A DNA stretch of 64,000 nucleotides from Epinephelus fuscoguttatus (taxonomy: Eukaryota; Chordata; Actinopteri; Perciformes; Serranidae), in assembly GCF_011397635.1 (NCBI RefSeq), contig NC_064770.1, positions 20,615,707 to 20,679,706 on the forward strand, written 5' to 3'. The translations under genes and the position numbers were made by a program. Shown here in pieces: positions 34,942 through 45,310 of the stretch. Every line of letters starts with the position of its first letter. The stretch's first letter is position 1. The notes under the pieces were generated by a model. The model worked only from the letters and a program-made list of their open reading frames with translations, was not told the origin of the DNA and searched no databases.

Positions 34942-34968
34942 CTATTTATTCCAGCTCTGGTTATAAAA
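34942..34968 (-). promoter_or_regulatory. Candidate TATA region of the HEBP2-like gene
   Basis: On the minus strand CCTTTTATAACC (around 34961-34970) and GGAATAAATAGTT (around 34939-34952) lie 65-90 bases before the start codon. Either could act as a TATA box, giving a 5' UTR of a few tens of bases. This placement is by eye. Confidence 0.45.
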
Positions 34969-35193
34969 GGCAAACTGGCCACTCCCTGAACCCATAACAC
35001 AAACCAGACAATAGAGTGTCATAACCAATGGGAACCCAAAGCAGAAACAAAAGACTGAGTAGAATTATGAAACAGTGTCACGTTTGACTGTATGTGTTTT
35101 TACGATTTTGTAACCTCTTGAATATCACCTTAATTTGGTCTTAAGGAAGATCTACGTCGAGCAAACATTTTGTTTGTGCTCCTATTTTTTTGT

Positions 35194-35692
35194 CCATGCA
35201 AAAGACTAATTTCTCTCAAATTCTGGTCACAAATTTGTTAAAATCTGTGTTAGTAAGCCGATAATCCATCCACCCGACAAGACACTGATTAAACAGCATC
35301 ATTACTGCACAGGTGTGTCTTGGGTGGTCACAAAAAAAGTCATTCTAAAATGTGCAGTTTTATCACACAATACAAAGCCACAAATGTCGGCAACTTGCCT
35401 CTGTCACATCAAGATCGGGGCAAGGACGATGAGCAGTAAGATGAGCCTCCCGCTTTCTAATAGTTTGTGCAGAAATTCTTCATTGCACAAACCAAATTTT
35501 GTGTTGTGTGATAAAACTGCACATTTAAAAGGCGACAATCCCAAGGCACACCTGTGTGGTAATGGTGCTGTTTAATCAGCATCTTGACATGCCACACCTG
35601 TCAAAAAGGAGAAGCACTCACAAACACGGATTTGTTGTCCCGTCCTTGTTGTCACCAGAACTTGAGAGAAAAAGTTTGTGTGCATAAAAAAG
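35194..35692. mobile_element. Long foldback MITE upstream of the HEBP2-like gene
   Basis: Two arms of about 180 bp are inverted copies. Examples are TGTGCAGTTTTATCACACA at 35351 against TGTGTGATAAAACTGCACA near 35504, CTGATTAAACAGCA against TGCTGTTTAATCAG, and TTTCTCTCAAATTCTGGT against ACCAGAACTTGAGAGAAA. The central spacer of about 130 bp is unique. No transposase is present. The right side may extend to about 35745. The family is widespread in fish, but I do not assign a name. Confidence 0.75.
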
Positions 35693-36299
35693 GCTTAGAC
35701 CTGTAACTTAAACCTGTGAACAATGGGAGCATACATTTTTGTTTAGTGTAGTTTGGACTACTCTGTACCTGATGTCAACACAATGTCAGGGACAACTGTC
35801 AACGCTCAACTTTGGTTGATACAACCACAAAGGTGTTTATCTTTCTCACAGACTTTTAACAAAGGGTCAGTTAAGAGTACCAATGTCAAGTTGTGTGGAT
35901 GGGCGTGGCGGGTGGATGTGTGCATAATGACTGTAAGAAGAGGCATATAGGTGAGACACAGGTAATCCTAATTTGCAGGTTGCAGTATCTTCTCTATTCA
36001 TGATTATACACTGATCTCAAGTATGGGAAACTATAAAACAGAGAACTGTTTTTAATTGACAAATGTCCTTTGTATTTATGGTACTTCCCTTAATACTGGA
36101 CATATCACCTGAACCTATGACCTCAATAATAAACAAAACAAAAAAATCTTAAGTGTGTCAGTTTTTGTTGACACATTTCACACAGTTAGCATTTTACCAT
36201 ATAAAGTGACCACTGAGTGTACAATACCAGATGGACAAGAAAAATGCCAATTTTGTTTGTTTGTTTGTTTGTCACTTGCAAGTATAATTTAATTTGACC

Positions 36300-37215
36300 T
36301 GATTTCTCTCTCTGCGGTCTCTATGATAAGGTCAGCACAGAGCTTAAGGACCTGAGATTAAACACCCCACTGTGCATGTGGATCCTTGACTTCCTCATGG
36401 GCAGACCTCAGGTGGTGAGGGTGGACAGACACACCTCGTCCACCCTCATCCTTAACACTGGAGCACCCCAGGGCTGCGTTTTGAGTCCCCTGCTGTACTC
36501 CCTGTACACACAACTGTGGAGCCACTCCAGATTCTGACATCATCATCAGGTTTGCGGACGATTCAGCTGTGGTGGGCCTGATCACAGATAACAATGAAAA
36601 GGATGACCCAAAAGAAATAGAGGACTTGGCCTGCTGGTGTCAGGACAACAACTTGAGATGATAGAGGACTTTGGAAAGAAGGGTTTATACTCTGCCCTCC
36701 TTAATATCACCAGGTCCTTGGTGGGGAGGGTGAACAGCTTCTAATACTTTGGTGTCCACATTGCTGAGGGCCTGATGTGGGTGTTGCATACTGACTCAGT
36801 GGTGAGAAAGGCAAGGCAGATACTGTTTTACCTGAGATGCCTAAGGAAATTCTTCTCCTGCACCATTGAGAGTGTCCTGATGGGTAACATCATGGTCTGG
36901 TGTGGAAACAGCACCGAACAGGACCACAAGGCCTTGATAGAGTGGTTCGTACAGCTGAACATACTATAGGTGCTGCTCTGCCCTGCCTAAAGGATGTTTA
37001 CACCAGACACTGCAAAAATAAGGCCAGAAGAATCATTAAGGATCCTAACCACCTGGACAACTGCCTTCGAGAGGAAGGTACAGACTACACCAGACCAACA
37101 CTGAGGCTCAGGAAGAGTTTCTACCCCAGATATTCAATGCACAAATCAAAGGACTTGACAGAATTACATTTCACTGTAATTATGATTTCATGTGACAAAT
37201 ACATTGATTGATCGA
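36300..37215 (+). pseudogene. 3' fragment of an L2/Maui-like LINE reverse transcriptase
   Basis: Broken reading frames give a non-LTR reverse transcriptase: [34 protein letters not shown], the FADDS active-site motif in another frame, and downstream blocks (RKARQILFYLRCLRKF; CKNKARRIIKDPNHLDNCL; LRLRKSFYPRYSMHKSKDLT) typical of the end of fish L2-type ORF2. Several stops and frameshifts show it is dead. The copy is 5'-truncated, as usual for LINEs. Confidence 0.8.
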
Positions 37216-39130
37216 CTGATGATTCAGAATAAGTGAATAAAAAAAGTAGGATTTATACAAAATCAAATAATCAATGAACAGGTTATTTAACAGAATAATC
37301 CAGGTACAAAGCCTCATCAGGTGGTACAAATTGTGACAGAACATCATGTGAGGTGGTGGCTCACGTTTTTTAACTCTCTGAACTTACGTGAAAACGCCCG
37401 GTTCCCATGAGCTATTATTTACCGGTCCATTGTACACATTGGCTCAGACAGAAATAATGGACTAACTATGTAAGATTCATGTCACAAGAGAAGTTTCTAC
37501 CTTTTGTTAGCACAGGTCATCAGGTGCCTGTTTTGTACATGTAGAACACCAAATCCCTGGAGTTTGTTAATGCATTCAACCACGAGACAAAAGGTCCAAT
37601 CACACCATGCAGGAGATGAGGAGGCTCTGGTGTGCAACCAGTCTGCATGGAAAAAAAACAAAACAAAAAAAAAAAACTTTTAATGACAGATACTGTCAAC
37701 CTGCTTACTCACGTGTTACTTGATTTTGTTGAAAGATGTTATAGTAAATGCATCATTTAAATTATAATATTGACTATACATTTTATATTTATTTTATTTA
37801 TATATATTTTTAAAAGATCATCATAACTCAAAGAAGGGGTTGAAATAAAAGAAACTAAAAAAATAAAAATAAAAAAAGGAAACGTGTAGCAGCCATCTAA
37901 TGTTACAGTGTTTGAAATTATAGTCTACCATGAGCACATACTGCTACTCCTTCAATATAACATTACTGTAAACCATTAATGCTCTGTGCTCTATGATAAT
38001 GCAAAGACCTGTGGTTAGAAAATATCTTTTTAAGTTCTTCAAGGACTTCATTTTGTGAATGAACACTGAATAGGGTCAGTGTAACCTCAGTAGAACAGCA
38101 GCATATAGTTAAAGGATTTTCCTCTCATCATGACAAAGCACATAGGAAGACATGGTAAACCCTCCCTCAGGCCTCAGTATTGCTTTCACGCAGTCTCACT
38201 CTCAAGGGTCACAAAACACATGTTTTTCTGCTCTGTTGTTTAGTAAATAAACTCTTAAAAAATACTCATATAAATATACACAAATATATTGCCCATATGT
38301 GAAATTTATCCCAGTATTGCTTCAAGTGCTGCCAAAGTTCATGGGGACAACATTCAGCCAACATGAAACTGCATCAGATGGTCAGATAGCTGCCAATGCT
38401 TGCAATATGTGTTGCATAATAATACAATATCAATTCTTACAATAATTAATCCTTAAAAGGGGGCATATGTTATGTGAGTGGTGTCACGAACCTTTATACA
38501 GCAGTGTTGGTTCTTGTTTGGGTCACTCAAAACTACAAAATCTGGTTATTGAATTCATCAAAAGCTTGCAAAATACAACATTTATAAAAGTGTGTTTGAA
38601 CTGCTGCTGTTGTTTGAGCTAAACTAGGTGAACATCACCCACCCAGTATGATAAAACTTCATTTAGTAGCCCAGGTTACTAAACTCCACAGGCTTATATT
38701 AGGGACAGGCATCCATATGGGACAGGCCTTTTAATATAAATAAAAAACTTACCGCGTAATTGAGGAATGGACACATGTGCTGACTTTATGACAGCTTCAT
38801 AAGAAAGGAGACACCACTTTTTCGTCATGCAAGTATATGTAAATGACTTCCAGTCTTCTCTGGTGCTCATGAAATCAACCAAGCTAACGATGTGTAGCAT
38901 CTCCATGTTGATAAAAGCTTAAACGTTCATTTATTTTCATGTGCGAGCTAAACAGCTAACTAACAAACTGGTTTTATATGTCAAAATAACTTATATAACA
39001 ATAAATTGCTTAGCAACCAGAGTTTATTTTCTTCAATAATACAAAAATCCAATTGAAAGATGTGGCTTTTTGACAAGGGAACTAGTTCAACGCTAACTTC
39101 CTCATCAGCCTACAAAAAAACGTCATCACT
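37216..39130. other. Intergenic stretch, nothing recognised
   Basis: AT-rich sequence with A-runs near 37650 and 37860 and no open frame resembling a known protein. No exon, tRNA or clear transposon end was found. Confidence 0.5.
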
Positions 39131-39460
39131 TGAGTGTTCAGTGCCCTCTAGTGGCCACAGTGAAGAATTGCAACACGAATTCAGTGTCAAATCAGCATTC
39201 GTAAATGACATAAATATTATTTTACATATTGTTGACTCCTTATTTGTGTCAACATTATTATTGGTAATGATTCTATTTATAAATTTATGTTTTAATAACA
39301 GCTTTCTGATGTGTATTTTGAGGCTCGGTGGAGCTGACGGTTCACCTTTGTGTGGAATCATGAGTGTTCACTGCCTTCCAGCGGCCACAGTCAGGAACTG
39401 CATCATCACAGATAGTCAAATAATACAAACAGTGGATGTATAAACTCCTGCATATTGTAA

Positions 39461-39492
<32 letters not shown>

Positions 39493-39655
39493 ATCTTGTG
39501 AATAATTCCTTTTATCTGGTGTTGGACTGAATATTACAACTCAAGGATTTATTTTTAATGTCGGTGTCTTGATGCTGGTTGGAAGTGAAGGTGGACCTTT
39601 TAGAATTATTACTGTTTTATGCCATCTAGTGGTCACAGTGAGGAACTGCAGGGAA
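39131..39655. repeat. Three diverged copies of a dispersed ~35-bp motif
   Basis: A motif like GCCCTCTAGTGGCCACAGTG followed by AGGAACTGCA occurs near 39141, 39371 and 39626, each in the same orientation and 230-255 bases apart. Spacer sequences are only loosely similar. A (TAAA)n run lies in the second spacer (about 39459-39491). Confidence 0.55.
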
Positions 39656-40165
39656 TTCAATTTGTAAAATCAGAGTCGGTATGCTCAAAATTAAGTGGCA
39701 AAGTTGACACGCAATTCACAATTGTGTGATAAATTTCTTATAAATTTTTTTTACTGGATTATTATTATTACCAATCATAATCATTAACATAATCCGACAT
39801 TTTCCCTCTATAATCATTACCCAGTCCTGAGACATGAAGCAGGCTATGAGGAGGCCAAAATATGGCACACCATCTTTTACTGTAAACACTTTAATGTTTT
39901 AAGTGTCTCCTAAAAACATACTTATATTGGAAAGCATATCCTGATGTTTTCTGAGCTGTGTTTTATTGCTATCTTATTGATGTTATTTCCCATTTATTAT
40001 CTTGATTTTAACTTTGGCCTTCCTTATTTTATCTTTTGCTATAAGACATGTTATGACATGTTATTTGTTTTATTTTTCTTGTGTTTTCTGTTTAGTTTTA
40101 TTGTACAGCACTTTGTAACTGTGTTTTGATTTGATTTGATTTATATGAATAAAAATATTAAAATA

Positions 40166-40205
40166 CTAAATTAAATTAAATTAAATTAAATTAAATTAAA
40201 TTAAA
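40166..40205. repeat. (ATTAA)n microsatellite
   Basis: Eight near-perfect units of a 5-bp AT-rich repeat directly precede the CpG-rich patch at 40.2-40.6 kb. Confidence 0.9.
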
Positions 40206-40231
40206 ATATTATTATCATTATTACTATTACT

Positions 40232-40560
40232 ATGCTCAATTTGATGCATTATGATGTGCTGCAGTCGCTTTCACCTGAAGGACTACAACTCCCACATACT
40301 GCACCAGCCTGTGTGACCCATTTAGGTAATCGCTGGGATTACGTAGCCGCTTGTGCCACAGTGACTTGGTCACGTCCCTGCTTTCTGAATGCTGCAGTAA
40401 CGTTACTTTGTCACCCTGCTCGCTTTGTAAAGTCTTTATTTCCCACATCTGCCGCTGTGGAGGACGCGCTGCTCGCTCTACAGGTTGGTCCACTACAACA
40501 TCACCTACAAACTGACCCAGTCTGGACTTTGATCAGGTGACCGCTTCCTGTTGGGACAAG
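40232..40560. promoter_or_regulatory. CpG-rich promoter-like patch with ZNF143-type motif
   Basis: In an otherwise AT-rich, CpG-poor region this stretch holds about a dozen CpGs. ACTACAACTCCCA at about 40282 matches the conserved half of the Staf/ZNF143 promoter motif. TAATC-GCTG-GGATTA (40327-40341) is an inverted pair of sites for K50 homeodomains such as OTX or CRX. The patch is about 1.5 kb upstream of rdh8, a photoreceptor gene in mammals, so a distal rdh8 promoter is possible. An unannotated transcript is equally possible. No coding exon is identified. Confidence 0.4.
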
Positions 40561-40859
40561 TGTCTGTGTGATACTCGCAGCCTCTGTGGCCTTGTTGTAT
40601 TCTGGGGGTGGTGTCACTGTACTTTAGGCCTGTGTACAACTGGGAGAAGTAACTTAGTGTATTAACTCAAGTGCTGTGTTCAATTGTTCAACCACAGTTT
40701 TGAGATACTTAAATTAATTACTATCATTTTATGGTATGATTCTGCTTCAGTGTTTTTCAGAGGAAAATGCAACTTTAAATTATAAATTACCCAGTTGTAT
40801 AAGTGATAGTATAGCTCCACCTCTGTGGACAGCTGGACAGTTACAGCAAGATATACAAT

Positions 40860-41400
40860 AATTTAAAAAATACTTAGAAAATAAAAATAAATACATACTT
40901 ACACATATACATACATACATGCAAAAAACCGATGGCAATAAACACCAGAGGCAGGATAAAAATTTAAAATAGAAAACATTTTTAAATCAGGAAAAAAAGA
41001 AGTAAAAAATAGAATATGCCAGCTAGACAAAACATACTAATAAAAATAAACAAATAGATAAATACACAATAATAATTAATACAAAATAAAAAAAAGGCAT
41101 AAAGTTGAAGTAAAAGCCAGGCTGAAAAGGTAGGTCTTGAGTTTGCTTTTAAAAACATCAACGCTCTCTGTGGCCTTTAGGCTTTCAGGCAGGCTGTTCC
41201 ACAGGCATATTGAAATGTTGCCTCACTATGTTTTAGTTCTAATTTTGGGGATGATTTAAAGGCCACTTCCAGAAGATCTGAGCGTTGTAGAGGGTTCATA
41301 TGACAAAAGCAAATCTGATAAATAGGTAGGACCAAGACCACGAAGAGCAATCCATATGTAAATGTGTGAAATCCTCGTTGTATCAGCATTCATTACATCC
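40860..41400. repeat. Probable dispersed fish repeat
   Basis: AT-rich sequence leads into text (GCCAGGCTGAAAAGGTAGGT, GGCTGTTCCACAGGCAT) that has a diverged relative at about 8820-8950. Ends are not defined and there is no coding capacity. Confidence 0.4.
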
Positions 41401-41808
41401 TACACTTAACAGTTACACTCACTGCAGTTATACCTGTTACAGGGTTCAAGTGTGAATAGAAGGGCCTCCATGGACAAAGCACTAAGCTTTCTGTTGTGGG
41501 TCAGCTGAAAATTCCATGGTACATAAATCGGATTAAAGCCAATATAATCTTTGAACAAATAGCAAACTGTGCTCAGAGGAGCCTCACAGGGGAAGTTTGG
41601 CTCCTCATATCTAGTGACGGCATCTGTTGAGTTTTGATTTAGAGGAACTGTTAAGAGCAAAAGCTCAGCCTAGAAGCCTCACTGCTAAAAACAGCTGTAT
41701 GTCTACTGATGATGATGATGATGACATAATTAGGAAAGGGTTTCCTTTACTTAAATTTCCCCGTTCACAGTATTGTTGACTGAGCAGCCAGGATCCGCCC
41801 GAGCTTTG

Positions 41809-41821
41809 AGGTCAGAGGTCA
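41809..41821 (+). promoter_or_regulatory. Perfect DR1 nuclear-receptor element before rdh8 ATG
   Basis: AGGTCA-G-AGGTCA is two consensus half-sites in direct repeat with one base between them. DR1 elements are bound by RXR homodimers and by RXR heterodimers with PPAR or RAR, and by HNF4. It ends 8 bases before the rdh8 start codon. If the transcription start is upstream, the element lies in the 5' UTR; function is not shown. Confidence 0.55.
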
Positions 41822-41828
41822 AAGAGCC

Positions 41829-43463
41829 ATGGGAACCAGGAGGGTGCTGGTGACTGGGTGCTCCTCTGGCATCGGCTTGGCTGTGGCTGCACGGCTCGCC
41901 AAGGATGAGCTCAGACGGTTCAAAGGTCAGCCTTTCACTCTCCTCAGCCAAAAACAAAACAATAGATGACAGAAATAACTACAGCTACTTACAGCCAGTG
42001 TATGTGTTGTTTATCTGAGGCAGTGGTCGCCACAATGAGGGATCTTGGGAAACGAGGGGCCTTGGAGAAAGCAGCAGGTGACAACTTAAACAAAACCTTG
42101 GAGATCAAACAGTTGGATGCCTGCTGTGAAGCTTCCATCAGAGAGTGTGTCAACAGCCTGCCGGAGAGACGGGTGGATGTTCTTGGTCTGTATCCTCTCA
42201 TTCAGCATTGGAAAATACTGATTTTTAATGTGAAACTGCCTTATGTGGTGTTTTTACCGCTTTAAATCACCTGGTCTATTTGTTTTGGAGAGGAGGAGAC
42301 CTCTGAGGATAATTTTACTAACAGTAAAAACCTCCTTAACAATGGAAACTCCTAACAGGGAGTTCACGCTTGGCACATGGGAGCAGTTTGAGACACACAC
42401 ACTCTACTTCTTCAAAGTCTCCTCACAAACACATAATGACACAGAATCCTCTGCTCTTACAGTGAACAATGCCGGTGTTGGCATGATCGGACCACTGGAG
42501 TGCCAAAGTATCGACGCCATGAAGGAGCTCTTTGACACAAACTTCTTTGGCCTGGCACGGCTGGTGAAGGAGTTGCTGCCTGACATGAAGCGGCGGCAGA
42601 GCGGCCATATTGTGGTGATGAGCAGCGTCATGGGAATACAGGGTGTGTTTGTATGTGACAGTGAAATTACAGAAGTCAGTTTAAGGAGGGTTAAATGTTG
42701 CTAACAGTTGTCCTTGTGTTTCCACACAGGGCTTCTGTTCAATGACGTCTACTCCGCCTCCAAATTTGCTGTGGAAGGATTTTGTGAAAGTCTGGCGGTG
42801 CAAGCAATGAAGTTTAACATCAAGTGATTACATGACCTGAAAAATGTATCAACTTCAACAACTAAAACTTGAGTTATCAGTAAGCCTACAACAGTATGAT
42901 GACTTGTCTGTAATGCAACAATGGTTCTATATGTCTCCTTTTTTTTTATATCTCTGGCACAAGGACGACTCTAGTGGAACCCGGCCCTGTGGTGACAGAG
43001 TTTGAAAGGAAACTGTACGAGGATGCTGAGAAGATGGATCTATCGGGGACTGACGAGGAGACGGCCAAAATCTTCCGTGAACTTTACCTGCCATACTCCG
43101 AAAAGGTCTTCGCCTCATTAGGCCAGACACCAGAGGAAGTGGCTGAGGCAAGCAATCACAGTTAGATTTCTATTTGAGTTTCAAAGGTCATTAAAACTAA
43201 TTGGTTTTGCCAGTGGAATGCATAATGAGGATTTTTTTTTTTAAATTCCTCAGCAAACTGTTAAAGTGATCACAGCCAAGGAGCCTCCTCTACGCCACCA
43301 GACCAACCGCCTATACATGCCCATGACTGCACTGAAGCACGCAGATCCGACTGGCCGACTGCCTCTGGACACCTTCTATAAGATGATCTTTAAACATGAC
43401 AGTGTGTTGAACGCAACTCTCAAGGTGCTGCGCGTGCTGCAGAGGAGGGCAGGGAAGAAGTAA
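41829..43463 (+). CDS. rdh8: Retinol dehydrogenase 8 (short-chain dehydrogenase)
   Basis: RDH8 reduces all-trans-retinal to all-trans-retinol with NADPH in photoreceptor outer segments. Exons: 41829-41925, 42024-42185, 42463-42642, 42730-42823, 42964-43147, 43254-43463. The total is 927 nt, 308 codons plus stop. The cofactor motif GCSSGIG, the NNAGVG motif, and the catalytic Ser (VMSSVMG) and YSASK are present, so the enzyme looks intact. [12 protein letters not shown] and [12 protein letters not shown] are typical of RDH8; the closely related HSD17B1 is the alternative and fits less well. The fifth intron begins GCAAGC after GAG, a GC-AG intron. The start is set by a single upstream ATG directly before [10 protein letters not shown]. 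Whether this is rdh8a or rdh8b cannot be told. Confidence 0.93.
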
Positions 43464-43641
43464 GGATTGCACTGAGTATAAATGTTATTTATAAGGAGAC
43501 AGTGACTGACTGTGGTAGATTCACACAGTCTGTTTTTTTAAGTGTAGTATCCCACTCTAAGGAGAGTTTTCTTCTGAGCAGCAATGAACACGGCACAAAC
43601 CATAGGATGTTGTCTTGTACAATAACTGCAAATAATGTTAA

Positions 43642-43877
43642 AGGTCCAGTGTGTAGGATTTAGGGGGATATATTGGCAGAACTTGAAAATTCGGCTCCCA
43701 GTGAAACCTTCCATGTAGTGAACCCCAGGCCAGACAATGGTGAAGCGTACCAGAAATCATAAATGACACTGAAGGAACAATAACCGTAAGTTCACACATG
43801 GCTCATGGGAGAAATTTCAGCTGGTTGCAGTCTGCAGTCCTCACTGCTAGATGCCACTAAACCTACACACTGCACCT
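43642..43877. mobile_element. TTAA-flanked MITE downstream of rdh8
   Basis: TTAA lies immediately outside both ends (43638-43641 and 43878-43881). The ends AGGTCCAGTGTGTAGGATTT and, reverse complemented, AGGTGCAGTGTGTAGGTTTA are near-identical inverted repeats. The length is 236 bp with no coding sequence. It is the same family as the element at 22513-23280 and lies within or just after the rdh8 3' UTR. Confidence 0.88.
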
Positions 43878-44150
43878 TTAATTCTTCACGTACTGTAAAT
43901 ATGCAGGTAATATTTATAGGTCTTCTTTCTTGCTGTGCAGATCTTTTTTATTTCTTTGTAACATTTGTACAGGTAAATACTGTATAATAATGTCAAACTG
44001 AAATGTAAAAATATAAGCACTCTTCCATTTTCACTTTTTATTTAGGTCATTTATATGTTTTATGTGTTGCAGTGATTCTAACAAGGATATAGTGTAATCA
44101 AAACTAGTAAAGTTAGGAATATTATAATTTATCTGATTGGCAGAAAGACA

Positions 44151-44156
44151 AATAAA
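44151..44156 (+). promoter_or_regulatory. rdh8: Candidate rdh8 poly(A) signal
   Basis: AATAAA occurs here with further copies in the next 40 bases. It lies about 690 bases after the rdh8 stop and beyond the MITE at 43642-43877, which would then be part of the 3' UTR. Use is not proven. Confidence 0.4.
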
Positions 44157-44257
44157 TGTTAGTAATAAATGAATAATATATTATTTAATAAAATATACAA
44201 GCCATGGTTTTTGTGTTATTATAATGGATCTAGGGTACTGAGCCAGACACTCTGACA

Positions 44258-44878
44258 CACAAGTTCGCAACCTTTTTCCTTTGGGGACCTCTGTTATATT
44301 ATTGAGTAAACTGATGACCCCTGACTAAGTGACATATTTTATAGATATTTCATTATATATTGAATACATTCCAGTAACAGCACAGAACATGTTAAAAACT
44401 GTACATTTAACCAAAATACTGCATCCAATATGAGCAATTTAGATGAATTTTGAGCAGATTATTTCCTGTGAATGTTGCATTAGAGATGAGATTTCCTGTT
44501 TTTTTTAGTTGTTTTTCATACAATACATATTCATTTTTGAATTTCTGACAGTCATGCATACCTCTTTCTTACAAATTCACTATTTTCATATACCTGACCC
44601 TTGGCCATTGTTCCACTCGCTCCTCAGGCAGAGAGAGAACGCTCTGCTTGTGTTCAGGTCACGGGCCATGCCTTAATAATCTAAACTTAAATTTTGTCCA
44701 AGCAATTTCATGAAGTTTTCCACAGAAATAGATGAAATCCTGAGTTAGAGGTGTATCAAAACTTTAAAAAAAAAAAACAAGTTTTCCAGCACTCAGCCAA
44801 CTAAGAAGGCCTTGCAGCCCCCCATGAAGCTTTGGCGACCCCCAGTGGGGGTCGGGACCAACACATTAAGAACCTGTG
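44258..44878. mobile_element. hAT-like MITE between rdh8 and notch3
   Basis: The left end CACAAGTTCGCAACCTTTTT and the right end, reverse complemented, CACAGGTTCTTAATGTGTTG, with an internal GGGGGTCGGGACC block, fit the CAGGGGTTCCCAACC-type hAT MITEs of fish. The ends are diverged and no duplication is clear. Confidence 0.5.
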
Positions 44879-45310
44879 TTAGACTCCCCAGCTTCTCCAT
44901 ATTTGAAGCCACTAAAACTAATAACACAATGTTTCAATGCTTCAGGCTAATGTATTCCTGGAATAACACAACAATCTGAATCACCAATCTCAACTCTTAC
45001 CCTACCCACAGTACACCTAGACAGGGAAAACTGATCCTGCTTGGTAGATGCTCCAAACTAAAATATTACCCAAACCTCTGTTGTTTAATAAACATGAGTC
45101 AAGGACAACCTTTACTGTGGGGCTGTTGTATTGGACAGAAAAAGTACTTTCAGACTATAAAACTATTGAATAACTATCTTTTCAGGTAATGGCATTTTCA
45201 GCTTTTTTAATGATTATGATTATGAGGACCTGAATTAATGAACATCCTCCTTTATAATACGAAACAATCACTAAAAAACCAGGACACAAAAAATGTAGTT
45301 CCCTACAGTT

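Noticed and set aside
36358-36594. Minus-strand frame over the LINE fragment as a gene
   Set aside because: It is antisense to recognisable, broken reverse transcriptase sequence.
41829-43463. Reading of the short-chain dehydrogenase as hsd17b1
   Set aside because: The N- and C-terminal halves follow RDH8 more closely ([30 protein letters not shown]).
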